From contig NZ_MUYJ01000004.1 of assembly GCF_002155695.1 (NCBI RefSeq), positions 207,594-271,593 of the forward strand: a stretch of 64,000 nucleotides of DNA, written 5' to 3'. Shown piece by piece: positions 17,300 to 33,979 of this stretch. The notes below the pieces were generated by a model. That model saw only the letters and a program-made list of their open reading frames with translations. It was not told where the DNA came from and made no database searches. Made by a program: the position numbers and the translations under genes. Each line of letters begins with the position of its first letter. The stretch's first letter is position 1. The stretch is from Erythrobacter tepidarius (GTDB lineage: Bacteria > Pseudomonadota > Alphaproteobacteria > Sphingomonadales > Sphingomonadaceae).

Positions 17300-17910
17300 G
17301 GATGAGCGTATTGGTGGGAATGGCCGCGCTGCTGGCGGGTTGCGCCGTCAACATCGGCGACAGCGCCCCGCGCGCCGCTGCCGCGCCCGCTGGCGCTGCC
17401 GCCACAACCGTTTCGCCGGGGGTGACCGCCCCCAAGGAGCGCCTGCCGACCGACGTGCGCCGCGCCACGATCATCGTGCGCGACATGGAAAGGTCGCTTG
17501 CGCTCTATCGCGATGTCATCGGATTGCAGGTCAATTACGACACGACCGTTGAGACATCGGGCGTGGCGCTGCCCGCCGGCGAGCCGGGCGCGCGTGCGCG
17601 ACTGGTGCTGCTCAACGCCAACGATCCGTGGGTCGGCTGGATCGGGCTGATGGAATGGGTCGATCCGCCGATTCCGGCGGGCGACTATCCCAAGCGCATG
17701 GGGCCGGGGGATGTCGTGCTGGTGCTCAACACCGACGATGTTCCGGGCCGCTGCGCGCGCGCCAAGCAGGTGCCGGGCGTGACCTTCACCGCCGAAGCCC
17801 GTTTGCAAACCTATCCGGGCCGTAACGGCGGGCCGGACATCAGGGTGATGGGCTGCAATTTCTTCGACCCCGACGGGATCCTGATCGAGCTCAATCAGAT
17901 TTTGCCGTGA
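17296..17910 (+). CDS. VOC/glyoxalase-fold lipoprotein
   Basis: 204 residues. The N-terminus has a lipoprotein signal with lipobox LAGC (MRMSVLVGMAALLAGC), then an A/P-rich linker to about residue 50. A VOC module follows, beginning RRATIIVRDMERSLALYRDVIGLQV and closing GCNFFDPDGILIELNQ, the paired beta-alpha-beta-beta-beta units of glyoxalase/extradiol dioxygenase proteins. Membrane-anchored VOC proteins are uncommon and imply action in the periplasm. It ends the plus unit and overlaps the convergent DUF1330 gene by 20 bases. Confidence 0.85.
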   Translation: MRMSVLVGMAALLAGCAVNIGDSAPRAAAAPAGAAATTVSPGVTAPKERLPTDVRRATIIVRDMERSLALYRDVIGLQVNYDTTVETSGVALPAGEPGARARLVLLNANDPWVGWIGLMEWVDPPIPAGDYPKRMGPGDVVLVLNTDDVPGRCARAKQVPGVTFTAEARLQTYPGRNGGPDIRVMGCNFFDPDGILIELNQILP

Positions 17911-18208
17911 CGAGGTCTGGCCCGTCAATCACCAGAACCTGAACATCGGCCAGTCCCTCGCGCAGTTTCCTCGCCTCGGCATATTCGGGGCTGTTCCAGA
18001 AGGCCCTGATCGCGGCGCGGTCGGGCCATTTGGAAATGACCATGCTCGCGCCCTCTCCGAAGCTGCCCTCGAGGCATTCGGCACCCGGCCCGCGCAGGAG
18101 GTATTCACCGCCGAACTTCGGAATCAGAGCCGCCGCGGCCGCGCCGTAGCCGGCGATGAAGGCCTCACGGTCACGGATGGCGGCGGTGACGATCATATAG
18201 GCGGGCAT
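17891..18208 (-). CDS. DUF1330-family protein
   Basis: 105 residues, the standard size for DUF1330: start PAYMIVTAAIRDREAFIAGY, middle FGGEYLLRG, and the FWNSPEYAEARKLRE helix. No leader, so cytoplasmic, unlike the DUF1330 protein at 6405-6920. Family function is not established; the fold resembles dimeric ferredoxin-like small isomerases and monooxygenases. It is the last gene of the minus unit that starts at 20553 and overlaps the VOC gene tail to tail. Confidence 0.85.
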   Translation of the reverse strand: MPAYMIVTAAIRDREAFIAGYGAAAAALIPKFGGEYLLRGPGAECLEGSFGEGASMVISKWPDRAAIRAFWNSPEYAEARKLREGLADVQVLVIDGPDLVTAKSD

Positions 18209-18226
18209 CGCAGGCTCTCCCCTACA

Positions 18227-18922
18227 TCAGAACGGCTTGACCGCGCCCAGGAAACAGACCGAGGCGATGGTGATCCAGTAGATATAGGCCGCCACCCTTG
18301 CGAGCGCGATTTCACGGGCGAGCGCGGCCTCCTGTGCGGCATCCGGCCCCATGGCGAGAATCCGGAACCGCTCGGTCCAGCGGCGCATCACGAGGCGCAG
18401 GAACAGGCCGATGCACAGAGCGAAGGCATAGAGCCCCATCTTGGAAGGATACCACAGATTGCTCGGCCCTGAGGTGATCGGGCCACTGCCGGCAAACGCG
18501 AGCCCGGCAGCCGCGAACAGCGCAAGGATCAGCGGATAGCGCAGCCACTCCTCGGTGCGGGTGACGGCAATGCCGATATCGGTCTCGCGCTTGATGAAGG
18601 CCGTCCAGGTCATTGCCAGCCACGCGGCAAAGAACAGCCACATCCACCACACTCCTGCCCCTTCTAGCGCGGGAACGAAGCCGTAGATCTTGCCCATATG
18701 CAGGCCGAGCGGGAGCAGCAGGACGATCCCGGTCCGCGCGAGGATGTCGATGCGATAGGCGGTTTCCATGTGCCGCCGCCGCTCTTCCAGCGACAAGGCC
18801 GAATTGGTGACATGGTAACTGGTCTGGAACACACCCCATTCGCCGCCCAGCCAATAGACCATCGACAGAATGTGCACCCAGCGCAGAATGGCGAGTTCGT
18901 TGCTCGCGAGAAATTCCATCAT
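18227..18922 (-). CDS. integral membrane protein of unknown function
   Basis: 231 residues with about five or six hydrophobic helices (for example ILRWVHILSMVYWLGG at the start and IYWITIASVCFLG at the end). The His in the first helix and overall pattern resemble CopD/DUF2269-like membrane proteins that may bind haem or metal, but I cannot assign a family firmly. Two adjacent ATG codons (18922 and 18919) are equally possible starts. It lies between the DUF1330 and 122-residue genes of the minus unit. Confidence 0.75.
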   Translation of the reverse strand: MMEFLASNELAILRWVHILSMVYWLGGEWGVFQTSYHVTNSALSLEERRRHMETAYRIDILARTGIVLLLPLGLHMGKIYGFVPALEGAGVWWMWLFFAAWLAMTWTAFIKRETDIGIAVTRTEEWLRYPLILALFAAAGLAFAGSGPITSGPSNLWYPSKMGLYAFALCIGLFLRLVMRRWTERFRILAMGPDAAQEAALAREIALARVAAYIYWITIASVCFLGAVKPF

Positions 18923-18967
18923 CGTCTGTGACCCCCAGTTCTCGACGCCCCGTCCGCGTCGCAGTGC

Positions 18968-19336
18968 CTATTCGCGCGAGAGCTTCTCGACGATGTCCAT
19001 GATTGGCGGATCATGCGCCTCCATCGCCTCGACCTCCTGCTGGAAGCCGCGCATGATGCGCGCAATATAGGCCTGCGTTGCCAGGCCACGCTCGGCCCCC
19101 GCCGCGCGGTCTGGCACGTAGTTTTCGATGTCGTCGCGCGAAAGCGTGCCCTTGGCCTCGAGCAGCCGTTCAATCGTATCCTGCCGCTCGCGCAGCGCCG
19201 AAACCTCGGCGGCGAGCGCGAAGACCGTCGAATAGAGCCGATCGAGCGCCGGGTCGTCAAAGAAATCCGGACGCTTGCCCTTGGCGCGGCGGCCCGAGAG
19301 CGCGACCCAGTCGAGCCCTTCGCCGGCCGCGCTCAT
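18968..19336 (-). CDS. small unknown protein
   Basis: 122 residues, soluble and charged. The middle portion (LYSTVFALAAEVSALRERQDTIERLLEAKG) is a likely coiled coil. I do not recognise a family. The start at 19336 overlaps the methyltransferase stop (ATGA), so it is co-translated with it and may be a partner subunit. A gap of 45 bases separates it from the membrane protein gene. Confidence 0.7.
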   Translation of the reverse strand: MSAAGEGLDWVALSGRRAKGKRPDFFDDPALDRLYSTVFALAAEVSALRERQDTIERLLEAKGTLSRDDIENYVPDRAAGAERGLATQAYIARIMRGFQQEVEAMEAHDPPIMDIVEKLSRE

Positions 19337-20553
19337 GCCGCCACCTGCTGTTCGCTCGCAAGCGGTTTCCACGCGCCATAGGCATTCCAGATCGCCGCCC
19401 GGCCATAATCCTCCTCGCCTTCATCGGGAGAGGGGGGAAAGATCGCCGGATCGACCACCGCACGCACACCGGCGACGAACTGGCTTTCGCGCGGGAAGCC
19501 CGCCTTGGCCATGACTTCCTTCAGATCCTGCCCGTGCATCGCCGACCAGAAGGGCTCATTATTGTTGAAAGCATCCCAGTCGCGCATGAACTGCTCGAAC
19601 AGCGGCATTTCATCCGAATATTGCGGCTGCTCGATGTGCAGGATCAGCCCGCCGGGCGCGAGCACGCGGTTGGCCTCGGCGAGGATACGCGGCATCGCCT
19701 TCGCCGACAGCTCGTGCAGGAACATCGTCGTCTGCACCCAGTCAAAATACCCGTCAGCCCAGCGCGAAAGATCCTCGCCCGAGGCTTGGACGAAGCGGAT
19801 GTTCTTGACCCCCAACCCTGCCGCGCGCGCCGCACCGTAGCGAAGCGAGGCGGCAGCAGTGTCGATGGCGATGACCTCGGCATCGGGAAAGGCCTGGGCG
19901 ATCGGGACAGCGTTGTGGCCGATGGTGCAGCCGATATCGAGGATGCGGCGGGGCTTCCAGTCGGGCCTTTCTGCCTTGACCCAGCCAACCACCGCCTGCC
20001 CGCCGCCGTCGTTCAGTCCGCCCAGCGCCCCGCCAGTGGTCGCAAACAGACCGACATCGTAATTCGCGCCAACCGTGACATCGCCCGGGCGTTCTTCGCC
20101 ATGGTAACCGCCGGGCTGGCAATGAATGTCGACGGCTGTCTGATAATCGGGCTGCTGGATCGCCGGATCGAGTTCGAGCATTCCCGAATGCTCGTTGAAC
20201 TGGCGCGCCATCGCGTCGAGCTCGTCAAGCTGACGCAGCACCACTTGCCGCCCGTTGTGCTGGCGCATCTCCATCGAATTGCGCTTCAGCGCCGACCACA
20301 TGCGGTGCCAGGGATCGCGGTTCATCGCGTCGCGAATTTCGTAACGATGCTCCGGATCGCGGCCATGTTCCGCGCGAAAGGCGGGCAGCACACGCTTTTC
20401 GTAGGCCAGCCGATTGCCAGCACCGATGGGGCCGGAAAGATAGCGGTTGAAATGGGTGAGGAAGTTGAACCGGGCCGCCTCATCGTGGGATACCCGCGGC
20501 ATCATCGGATGGCGGATCATCGCGGTGTAAGGCGGAGGCAGATCTTTGGCCAT
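19333..20553 (-). CDS. SAM-dependent methyltransferase with long N-terminal domain
   Basis: 406 residues. A class I methyltransferase core starts near residue 200: motif I ILDIGCTIGHNAVPIAQAF, the acidic end of strand 2 (AIDTAAAS), and post-motif LAPGGLILHIEQPQ. About 200 residues precede it and have no motif I know; they are rich in His, Arg and Met. Start 20553 lies 30 bases below an operator palindrome. It opens the minus unit 20553-17891. Methylation of a pathway intermediate or quinone is possible; the acceptor is unknown. Confidence 0.83.
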   Translation of the reverse strand: MAKDLPPPYTAMIRHPMMPRVSHDEAARFNFLTHFNRYLSGPIGAGNRLAYEKRVLPAFRAEHGRDPEHRYEIRDAMNRDPWHRMWSALKRNSMEMRQHNGRQVVLRQLDELDAMARQFNEHSGMLELDPAIQQPDYQTAVDIHCQPGGYHGEERPGDVTVGANYDVGLFATTGGALGGLNDGGGQAVVGWVKAERPDWKPRRILDIGCTIGHNAVPIAQAFPDAEVIAIDTAAASLRYGAARAAGLGVKNIRFVQASGEDLSRWADGYFDWVQTTMFLHELSAKAMPRILAEANRVLAPGGLILHIEQPQYSDEMPLFEQFMRDWDAFNNNEPFWSAMHGQDLKEVMAKAGFPRESQFVAGVRAVVDPAIFPPSPDEGEEDYGRAAIWNAYGAWKPLASEQQVAA

Positions 20554-20582
20554 GTGCGGCACCTTTGTGCTGAGCCGGAAAG

Positions 20583-20594
20583 TTGTCCGGACAA
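20583..20594. promoter_or_regulatory. palindromic operator, copy 2 (methyltransferase unit)
   Basis: TTGTCCGGACAA, identical to the copies at 11344 and 21587, ending 30 bases before the methyltransferase ATG. On the minus strand its flanks reproduce copy 1 exactly over 20 bases. Confidence 0.75.
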
Positions 20595-20676
20595 ATTTGA
20601 CGTGGAGCGCAGCTTTGTCAAGGCTCCAGCGTCGCGGCATTGATCTAGATCATAGTGCATCCACCGCGCTGCACAA

Positions 20677-21555
20677 TCAGCCCGCCCAGCCTTCCATCGC
20701 CTGACCCTGCTGGAGCGCGCGGATCTCGTCGATGTCGCGCGGCGGGTTGAGCCACATCGGCTTTTCCTTCTCTGCCCATTCGCGCAGCCGCTTCGGCAGT
20801 TCGGCATTGCTGTCGACCCGCCAGGAGAGCAGGTGATAGATTGCCTGTCCCTTGCCCGCAAAAGGCGGGAGCGCGCCATAGCGCTGCCAGGCCATCTGGT
20901 AGGGTTCGTCATTGGTGCCGGGACGGTGGATGAAGAAGTCATAGTTTTCCCAGGCCTCGTATCGCCCGCCATTGGGTAGCGGAAAATCGAGGAACACCGG
21001 CGCGGTGATGGCAAGCGTATCCTTGCCCATCCAGCGCCAGGTCATGCCGGTCTTGGCCTCGATCTTCTGGATCGCCGGCGCGACGCCTTGTTCGACATCC
21101 CCGTAGATGCGCCCGTTTTCGTAGCGATAGGAGATCATCTGGTAAGGATAGGCGATCGGCTCGACCTTCCGGCCATTATATTCGGTCAAGATCTCGCCGG
21201 TCACAGGGTCGGTATAGGCATAGGTCTTGCGGGTCAGATGAATGACCGGATCGCCCGGCTTCTTTGGCCAGAACACCCGGCTCGAATCGAATCCGATCAT
21301 CCCGAAGAGCTTCTTGCCGCTGGGATATTCGTAGATGCCCCCTTCCGAAACCCAGTGCACTGGCGCGCCGGTGCCCGCACGCGCATCGATCCACATGCGG
21401 AACTCTTCGGGAGCAGCAGCACGGCTGTCCGCAGTGGCCTGAGCGGTTGCGGGCGTGGCCTGGCGCTCGGACAGGGCGGGCATTGTGGTCATTATTGCTG
21501 CCGCAGTGCAGGCGATCAGGATCGAACGCCGGACATGGGAAGAGGAATGCCGCAT
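20677..21555 (-). CDS. DUF1838-like secreted protein
   Basis: 292 residues with an N-terminal export signal (RRSILIACTAAAIMTTMPALS), preceded by Arg-Arg and so possibly Tat-dependent. The body looks like the DUF1838 family: KKLFGMIGFDSSRVFW, YAYTDPVTGEILTEYNG, and W-rich late strands. That family has no established function. The gene stands alone with its own operator copy 31 bases upstream, which ties it to the island regulon. The start at 21555 is the one that gives a signal peptide; a longer frame crosses the operator. Confidence 0.75.
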   Translation of the reverse strand: MRHSSSHVRRSILIACTAAAIMTTMPALSERQATPATAQATADSRAAAPEEFRMWIDARAGTGAPVHWVSEGGIYEYPSGKKLFGMIGFDSSRVFWPKKPGDPVIHLTRKTYAYTDPVTGEILTEYNGRKVEPIAYPYQMISYRYENGRIYGDVEQGVAPAIQKIEAKTGMTWRWMGKDTLAITAPVFLDFPLPNGGRYEAWENYDFFIHRPGTNDEPYQMAWQRYGALPPFAGKGQAIYHLLSWRVDSNAELPKRLREWAEKEKPMWLNPPRDIDEIRALQQGQAMEGWAG

Positions 21556-21586
21556 GGTTGCTCCTGTGATGATTGCGCCTCGTAAT

Positions 21587-21598
21587 TTGTCCGGACAA
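21587..21598. promoter_or_regulatory. palindromic operator, copy 3 (DUF1838 gene)
   Basis: TTGTCCGGACAA, third identical copy, 31 bases before ATG 21555. The remaining 225 bases up to gltX show no gene that I can support. Confidence 0.75.
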
Positions 21599-21825
21599 AG
21601 GTCGCTTGGCAAGGGTCTATCGCAGAATCCGTGCCAGAGCGGTCAGGCGGGCGTCGGTAGGCAACCCGGTTCACGCCGCGCACGCTCTTGTCCATTCCGG
21701 ATAGCTCGCCGGAGGGTTTGCCGGCAAAGCCGCGGGCGGCAGGTGCAGCGCGCACATGATCCGGTTTTCAGGCGGCGGGGCAGTACCGATCCAGCCCATG
21801 CATCGAAATGGCCCAGCCTTGCCGC

Positions 21826-23187
21826 TTAGTCGCGGGCTGCGGCTTGCAATCGGGCGCGAGCCTCGCTTTCGCCGATCAGGGGAAGGAGTTCGCCCATGTC
21901 GGGGCCGTGATCCATGCCGGTAAGGGCCTGACGCAAGGGGAGGAACAAGGCGCGTCCCTTGCGACCTGTAATCTGCTTCAGCCTGGCTGTCAGCGCGCCC
22001 CAGGGATCCTCGCTCCATACCAGCGCCGCCGCGGCCTCGGCCACGAAGGCGCGGTCTTCCCTGCTCAATTTGGGAGGCGCTATCGGGCCGGTCACCAGCC
22101 GCCACCAGTCTGCCGCCTCGCCGACGCGAGCAAGGTTCGGGCGGATCGCGTGCCAGCCGGCCTCGTCCATGCCATGCGGCAGACGATCCTGGACCGCAGC
22201 AAAGGGCAACTGGTGAACGATCGCCGCGTTGAGCCGTTCGAGGTCCTGCTCGTCGAACTTGGCCGGCGCACGGCCAAACGTGCCGAGATCGAAGCCCGCC
22301 ACAAGCTTGCTGCGATCGGCAATCGGCTCGACCGGCTGTGACGTGCCAAGCCGCGCGAGCAGGGCGATGATCGCTTCCGGCTCGATGCCACGCGCGCGGA
22401 AGGTTTCGCAGCCGAGCGATCCCAGACGCTTGGAAAGCTTGCCCTCGCGGCCGACCAGCAGCGCCTCGTGCGCGAACACCGGGAGCGCTGGTGCGCTATC
22501 CGATGGGGCACCGAAACCCGCCGCAAAAAGTGCGGTAAATATCTGAATCTGAACGGCAGTGTTGGAAACATGATCCTCGCCGCGCAGCACATGCGTCACC
22601 CCCATGTCGATATCATCGACCGTGCTCGGCATGATGTAGAGCCACGAGCCATCGGCGCGGCGGATGACGGGGTCCGAAAGCTGCACGGGATCGAATCTCT
22701 GGGGGCCGCGAATGGCATCCTGCCAGATGATCGGCTCGGCATGGTCGAGCAGGAAGCGCCAGTGCGGCGCAATGCCTTCGGCCTCCTTGGCCTTGCGCTC
22801 GGCATCGGTCATTCTGAGCGCGGCGCGGTCGTAGACCGGCGGCAATCCGCGGCCGAGGGCGATCTTGCGCTTGACCTCAAGCTCCTGCGCGCTCTCGTAG
22901 CAGGGGTAGATGCGCCCGGCGGCGTGCAGCGCGGCGAAGGCCGCCTCGTAGCGATCGAGGCGCGCGGACTGGCGCTCCTCGCGATCGAAATCAAGCCCGA
23001 GCCAGGCCAGATCCGCACGGATCGCCTCCACATATTCCTCGCGGCTGCGCTCGGCATCGGTGTCGTCGATCCGCAGGATGAAGCGACCCCCGGCCTGCCG
23101 TGCGAGCATCCAGTTGTGGAGTGCCGTGCGGATGTTGCCGACGTGGAGCCGGCCGGTGGGCGAAGGGGCAAAGCGGGTGGTGGTCAT
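21826..23187 (-). CDS. gltX: glutamyl-tRNA synthetase
   Basis: 453 residues, class I aminoacyl-tRNA synthetase. The HIGH-type motif is FAPSPTGRLHVGN at the N-terminus and the KMSKS-type motif is KLSKRLGS. It charges tRNA-Glu, and possibly tRNA-Gln for the amidotransferase route common in alphaproteobacteria. Start 23187 is fixed by the conserved MTTTRFAPSPTG beginning; the upstream in-frame extension has no homology. It marks the border between the accessory island and housekeeping DNA. Confidence 0.95.
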   Translation of the reverse strand: MTTTRFAPSPTGRLHVGNIRTALHNWMLARQAGGRFILRIDDTDAERSREEYVEAIRADLAWLGLDFDREERQSARLDRYEAAFAALHAAGRIYPCYESAQELEVKRKIALGRGLPPVYDRAALRMTDAERKAKEAEGIAPHWRFLLDHAEPIIWQDAIRGPQRFDPVQLSDPVIRRADGSWLYIMPSTVDDIDMGVTHVLRGEDHVSNTAVQIQIFTALFAAGFGAPSDSAPALPVFAHEALLVGREGKLSKRLGSLGCETFRARGIEPEAIIALLARLGTSQPVEPIADRSKLVAGFDLGTFGRAPAKFDEQDLERLNAAIVHQLPFAAVQDRLPHGMDEAGWHAIRPNLARVGEAADWWRLVTGPIAPPKLSREDRAFVAEAAAALVWSEDPWGALTARLKQITGRKGRALFLPLRQALTGMDHGPDMGELLPLIGESEARARLQAAARD

Positions 23188-23230
23188 GGCGGCGAGCGGT
23201 AGAGACACGCGCGCCCGGCGGCAAGCCGGC

Positions 23231-23671
23231 TTACACCGCGCGCATTTCCGCGGCGACGAGGGCAAGCGCACCGTCCCACAGACGGTGCCAGCGTTCGGGA
23301 CGGACGAGGCCGTTCAGCCCATCCTCGAACCCGTCCCGGTCACCCCTCGCCGCCGCATCGACCAGTCCCCCAATCGTGACCTCGTCGTGGCTGAGCAGGC
23401 GGCAGCAAAAGCGGCTGACATGGATATTCTCGGGCCAACAGGCCGAGATGGACTGGGCAAGCATGAGCGCTTTTGCCGCAATCTCGACACTGCCCATTCG
23501 CTGCGCCAGTTCCGGCACGGGATCACGCCCCAACCGCTCGTGCAGCGCGATCAGCCGCAGCGCATGAACAAAGCGCCCGCCGATCGGCCCGAGTGTCTCG
23601 ACCCGTCGAGGGGCCGCGAGACGGGCAATGATGTCCTGTGCTGAAGGGGAAGGCAGATGGTTGCCGGGCAT
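23231..23671 (-). CDS. hypothetical protein
   Basis: 146 residues, soluble, mostly helical, with several Cys and His residues in the second half (CWPENIHVSRFCCRLLSHDE). I do not recognise a family. The start at 23671 is preceded by a weak GAGGT site. It lies between gltX and the rpoC terminator in the same orientation as gltX, 43 bases from the gltX start, so it may be co-transcribed with it. Confidence 0.6.
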   Translation of the reverse strand: MPGNHLPSPSAQDIIARLAAPRRVETLGPIGGRFVHALRLIALHERLGRDPVPELAQRMGSVEIAAKALMLAQSISACWPENIHVSRFCCRLLSHDEVTIGGLVDAAARGDRDGFEDGLNGLVRPERWHRLWDGALALVAAEMRAV

Positions 23672-23767
23672 GGGACCTCGCTGGGATTGCCGGATTAGGA
23701 TGGCACGCCTCAAGGTCTACTATTTATGCGAGTGATTTGCAATAGCGATTATTTGGCCACGGACAGG

Positions 23768-23803
23768 AAAAACCCCGCCGGAGCGCGAACTCCGGCGGGG
23801 CTT
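23768..23803 (-). terminator. Rho-independent terminator of the rpoBC operon
   Basis: An 11-bp perfect GC stem (23773-23783 with 23790-23800) with a six-base loop, followed on the minus strand by five T. It lies 29 bases after the rpoC stop. Confidence 0.88.
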
Positions 23804-23831
23804 TCAGGGCCTTCAAGGCGCGGACGGAGGC

Positions 23832-28133
<4,302 letters not shown>

Positions 28134-28276
28134 CTTCGAATTCCCTCTAAGGGGTGAATTTCAACAGCAAGAGTTCGCAAAGACAGTCAGAAGAGCGAGC
28201 GAAGGCGTGAAGGTTACAATTGCAACCATCGCAATCTTGGTGCCCCGCCCGGCTCCCCTGAGACTTCTGGACACTC

Positions 28277-32470
<4,194 letters not shown>

Positions 32471-32834
32471 GGAGGAGTGGGCCTCTTCAATTGGGCCGCG
32501 CGAGGCTTTCGCGCGGACGGGAAAATCGCTGTCGTTCCACGCGAGAGGCGCCGCCGAGATCAACGCAAGAATGCAAAGCTCTCGACACCGCGCAGTGCGC
32601 GGGCCGACAAGAGGCTTGCGATATGCGTTGCGTGGCGACGATGTCGCCGCTTCCTTCCGTGGCCGATCCCCGCGCATGAATCGGCCTTGCTCGAAGCGGG
32701 CGAGGACGCGCTCTCTAGGAGCCGGGCGCCGGCGTGTCAATGCCGCGGTGAGGCGGGGTGGTGATCCCGTTTATCCTCGCCCGGGCTTTCGGCCACGGCG
32801 CCGCGCTACGCGAAGACCTGGAAGGGACCGTGTG
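32471..32834. other. divergent intergenic region between rpoB and the small regulator
   Basis: 364 bases without a supportable gene. It must hold the rpoBC promoter and leader. A perfect 8-bp stem (CCGCGCGA 32496-32503 with TCGCGCGG 32509-32516) lies 26 bases before the rpoB start and could act in the leader RNA. I see no clear -35/-10 pair. Confidence 0.45.
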
Positions 32835-33095
32835 ATGCCGCCGATCAATGACGACCGCGAAGGCGCCCGCATCATGGTTAAGCTCGACGACCTGCTCTCC
32901 GCTCGCCGCATGACGTTGACCGACCTCTCCGAGCGGGTCGGCCTGACCCTCGCCAACCTCTCGATCCCCAAGACCGGCAAGGCCAAGGCGATCCGCTTCT
33001 CCACCCTTGCCGCGATCTGCCGCGAGCTGGAGTGCCAGCCGGGCGATCTGCTCGCTTGCCGGGCAGGGGACAGCGCAAAGCGCCAATCCGCTTGA
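32835..33095 (+). CDS. small Cro/CI-type helix-turn-helix regulator (YozG-like)
   Basis: 86 residues from ATG 32835; a shorter form from ATG 32874 would also hold the whole domain. The core VKLDDLLSARRMTLTDLSERVGLTLANLSIPKTGKAKAIRFSTLAAICRELECQPGDLL fits the one-domain XRE-family proteins related to YozG. Such proteins bind DNA, often their own promoter. It sits between rpoB and rplJ, in the orientation of rplJ and 300 bases upstream of it, so it may share regulation with the ribosomal genes, but this is inferred only from position. Confidence 0.85.
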   Translation: MPPINDDREGARIMVKLDDLLSARRMTLTDLSERVGLTLANLSIPKTGKAKAIRFSTLAAICRELECQPGDLLACRAGDSAKRQSA

Positions 33096-33209
33096 CTCTT
33101 CCGCCCGATGCTCTAGAGGGCCGCCGCGAATGGCGGGCCTTGCGCCCTGGCCATTCATCCGTCCGAGACAGCTGGTGAGGGCCAAGCGGCCCGCTTAATT
33201 TCCAGCCTA

Positions 33210-33395
33210 GACGGGGAAACGAGATTTTGCAGCGGACTGCCGAGCGCAGGCCGTGCTGCTTGTGCCAGATGGCACACCCTCCTTCCCTTTCGACGGACTC
33301 GCCCGCGTGCGGGGCCTTGGCGGCCCTGAGCGCGGACACAACGTAGCCGACCGTGCGGGAGCCATCCGGCCCGGTCATTTGTGAAGGAGTATGGC
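33210..33395 (+). promoter_or_regulatory. probable rplJ leader region (L10 autoregulation)
   Basis: The 300 bases between the small regulator and rplJ contain no gene. The GC-rich part from about 33210 contains several short inverted repeats. Leaders in this place commonly form the L10-L12 binding structure that represses rplJL translation. I have not folded it, so boundaries are approximate. Confidence 0.4.
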
Positions 33396-33908
33396 ATGGA
33401 TCGTTCGCAGAAAGCCGAAGCGGTTGCCCAGCTCAAAGCGGTCTTCAACGAGGTCGGCGTGGTGGTCGTCACCCGCAACCTCGGCATGACGGTGGCCCAG
33501 TCCACCGAACTGCGCGGGAAGATGCGCGATGCTGGTGCGACCTATAAGGTTGCGAAGAACCGTCTCGCCAAGCTCGCCCTCGAGAACACCGACTATGTCG
33601 GGCTGGGTGACATGCTCACCGGCCCGGTCGGGCTGGCCTGGTCGCATGACCCGGTCGCGGCTGCCAAGGCCGCTGTCGAATTCGCCAAGTCGAACGACAA
33701 GCTCGAAATCGTCGGCGGTTCGATGGGTTCGGTCGTTCTCGACGAAGCCGGGATCAAGGCACTCGCCTCGATGCCCAGCCTCGACGAGCTGCGCGCCAAG
33801 CTCATCGGTCTGGTCAACGCCCCGGCGACGAAGATCGCCCAAGTCGTTACCGCACCCGCCGCGAAGGTTGCCCGGGTGTTCGCCGCCTACGCGGACAAGG
33901 CCGCTTAA
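33396..33908 (+). CDS. rplJ: 50S ribosomal protein L10
   Basis: 170 residues starting [13 protein letters not shown], the alphaproteobacterial L10 pattern, with the conserved [11 protein letters not shown]-binding region and a C-terminal helix for L12 dimers. ATG 33396 has GAAGGAG upstream. L10 forms the base of the ribosomal stalk and usually represses its own operon. rplL follows after 71 bases. Confidence 0.97.
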   Translation: MDRSQKAEAVAQLKAVFNEVGVVVVTRNLGMTVAQSTELRGKMRDAGATYKVAKNRLAKLALENTDYVGLGDMLTGPVGLAWSHDPVAAAKAAVEFAKSNDKLEIVGGSMGSVVLDEAGIKALASMPSLDELRAKLIGLVNAPATKIAQVVTAPAAKVARVFAAYADKAA

Positions 33909-33979
33909 GAGACGTTTTTCGCCAGTCGAATCAATCTTCTGGGGCGCGTTTGCCCCGCCACAATTTGGAGTGAACCATC

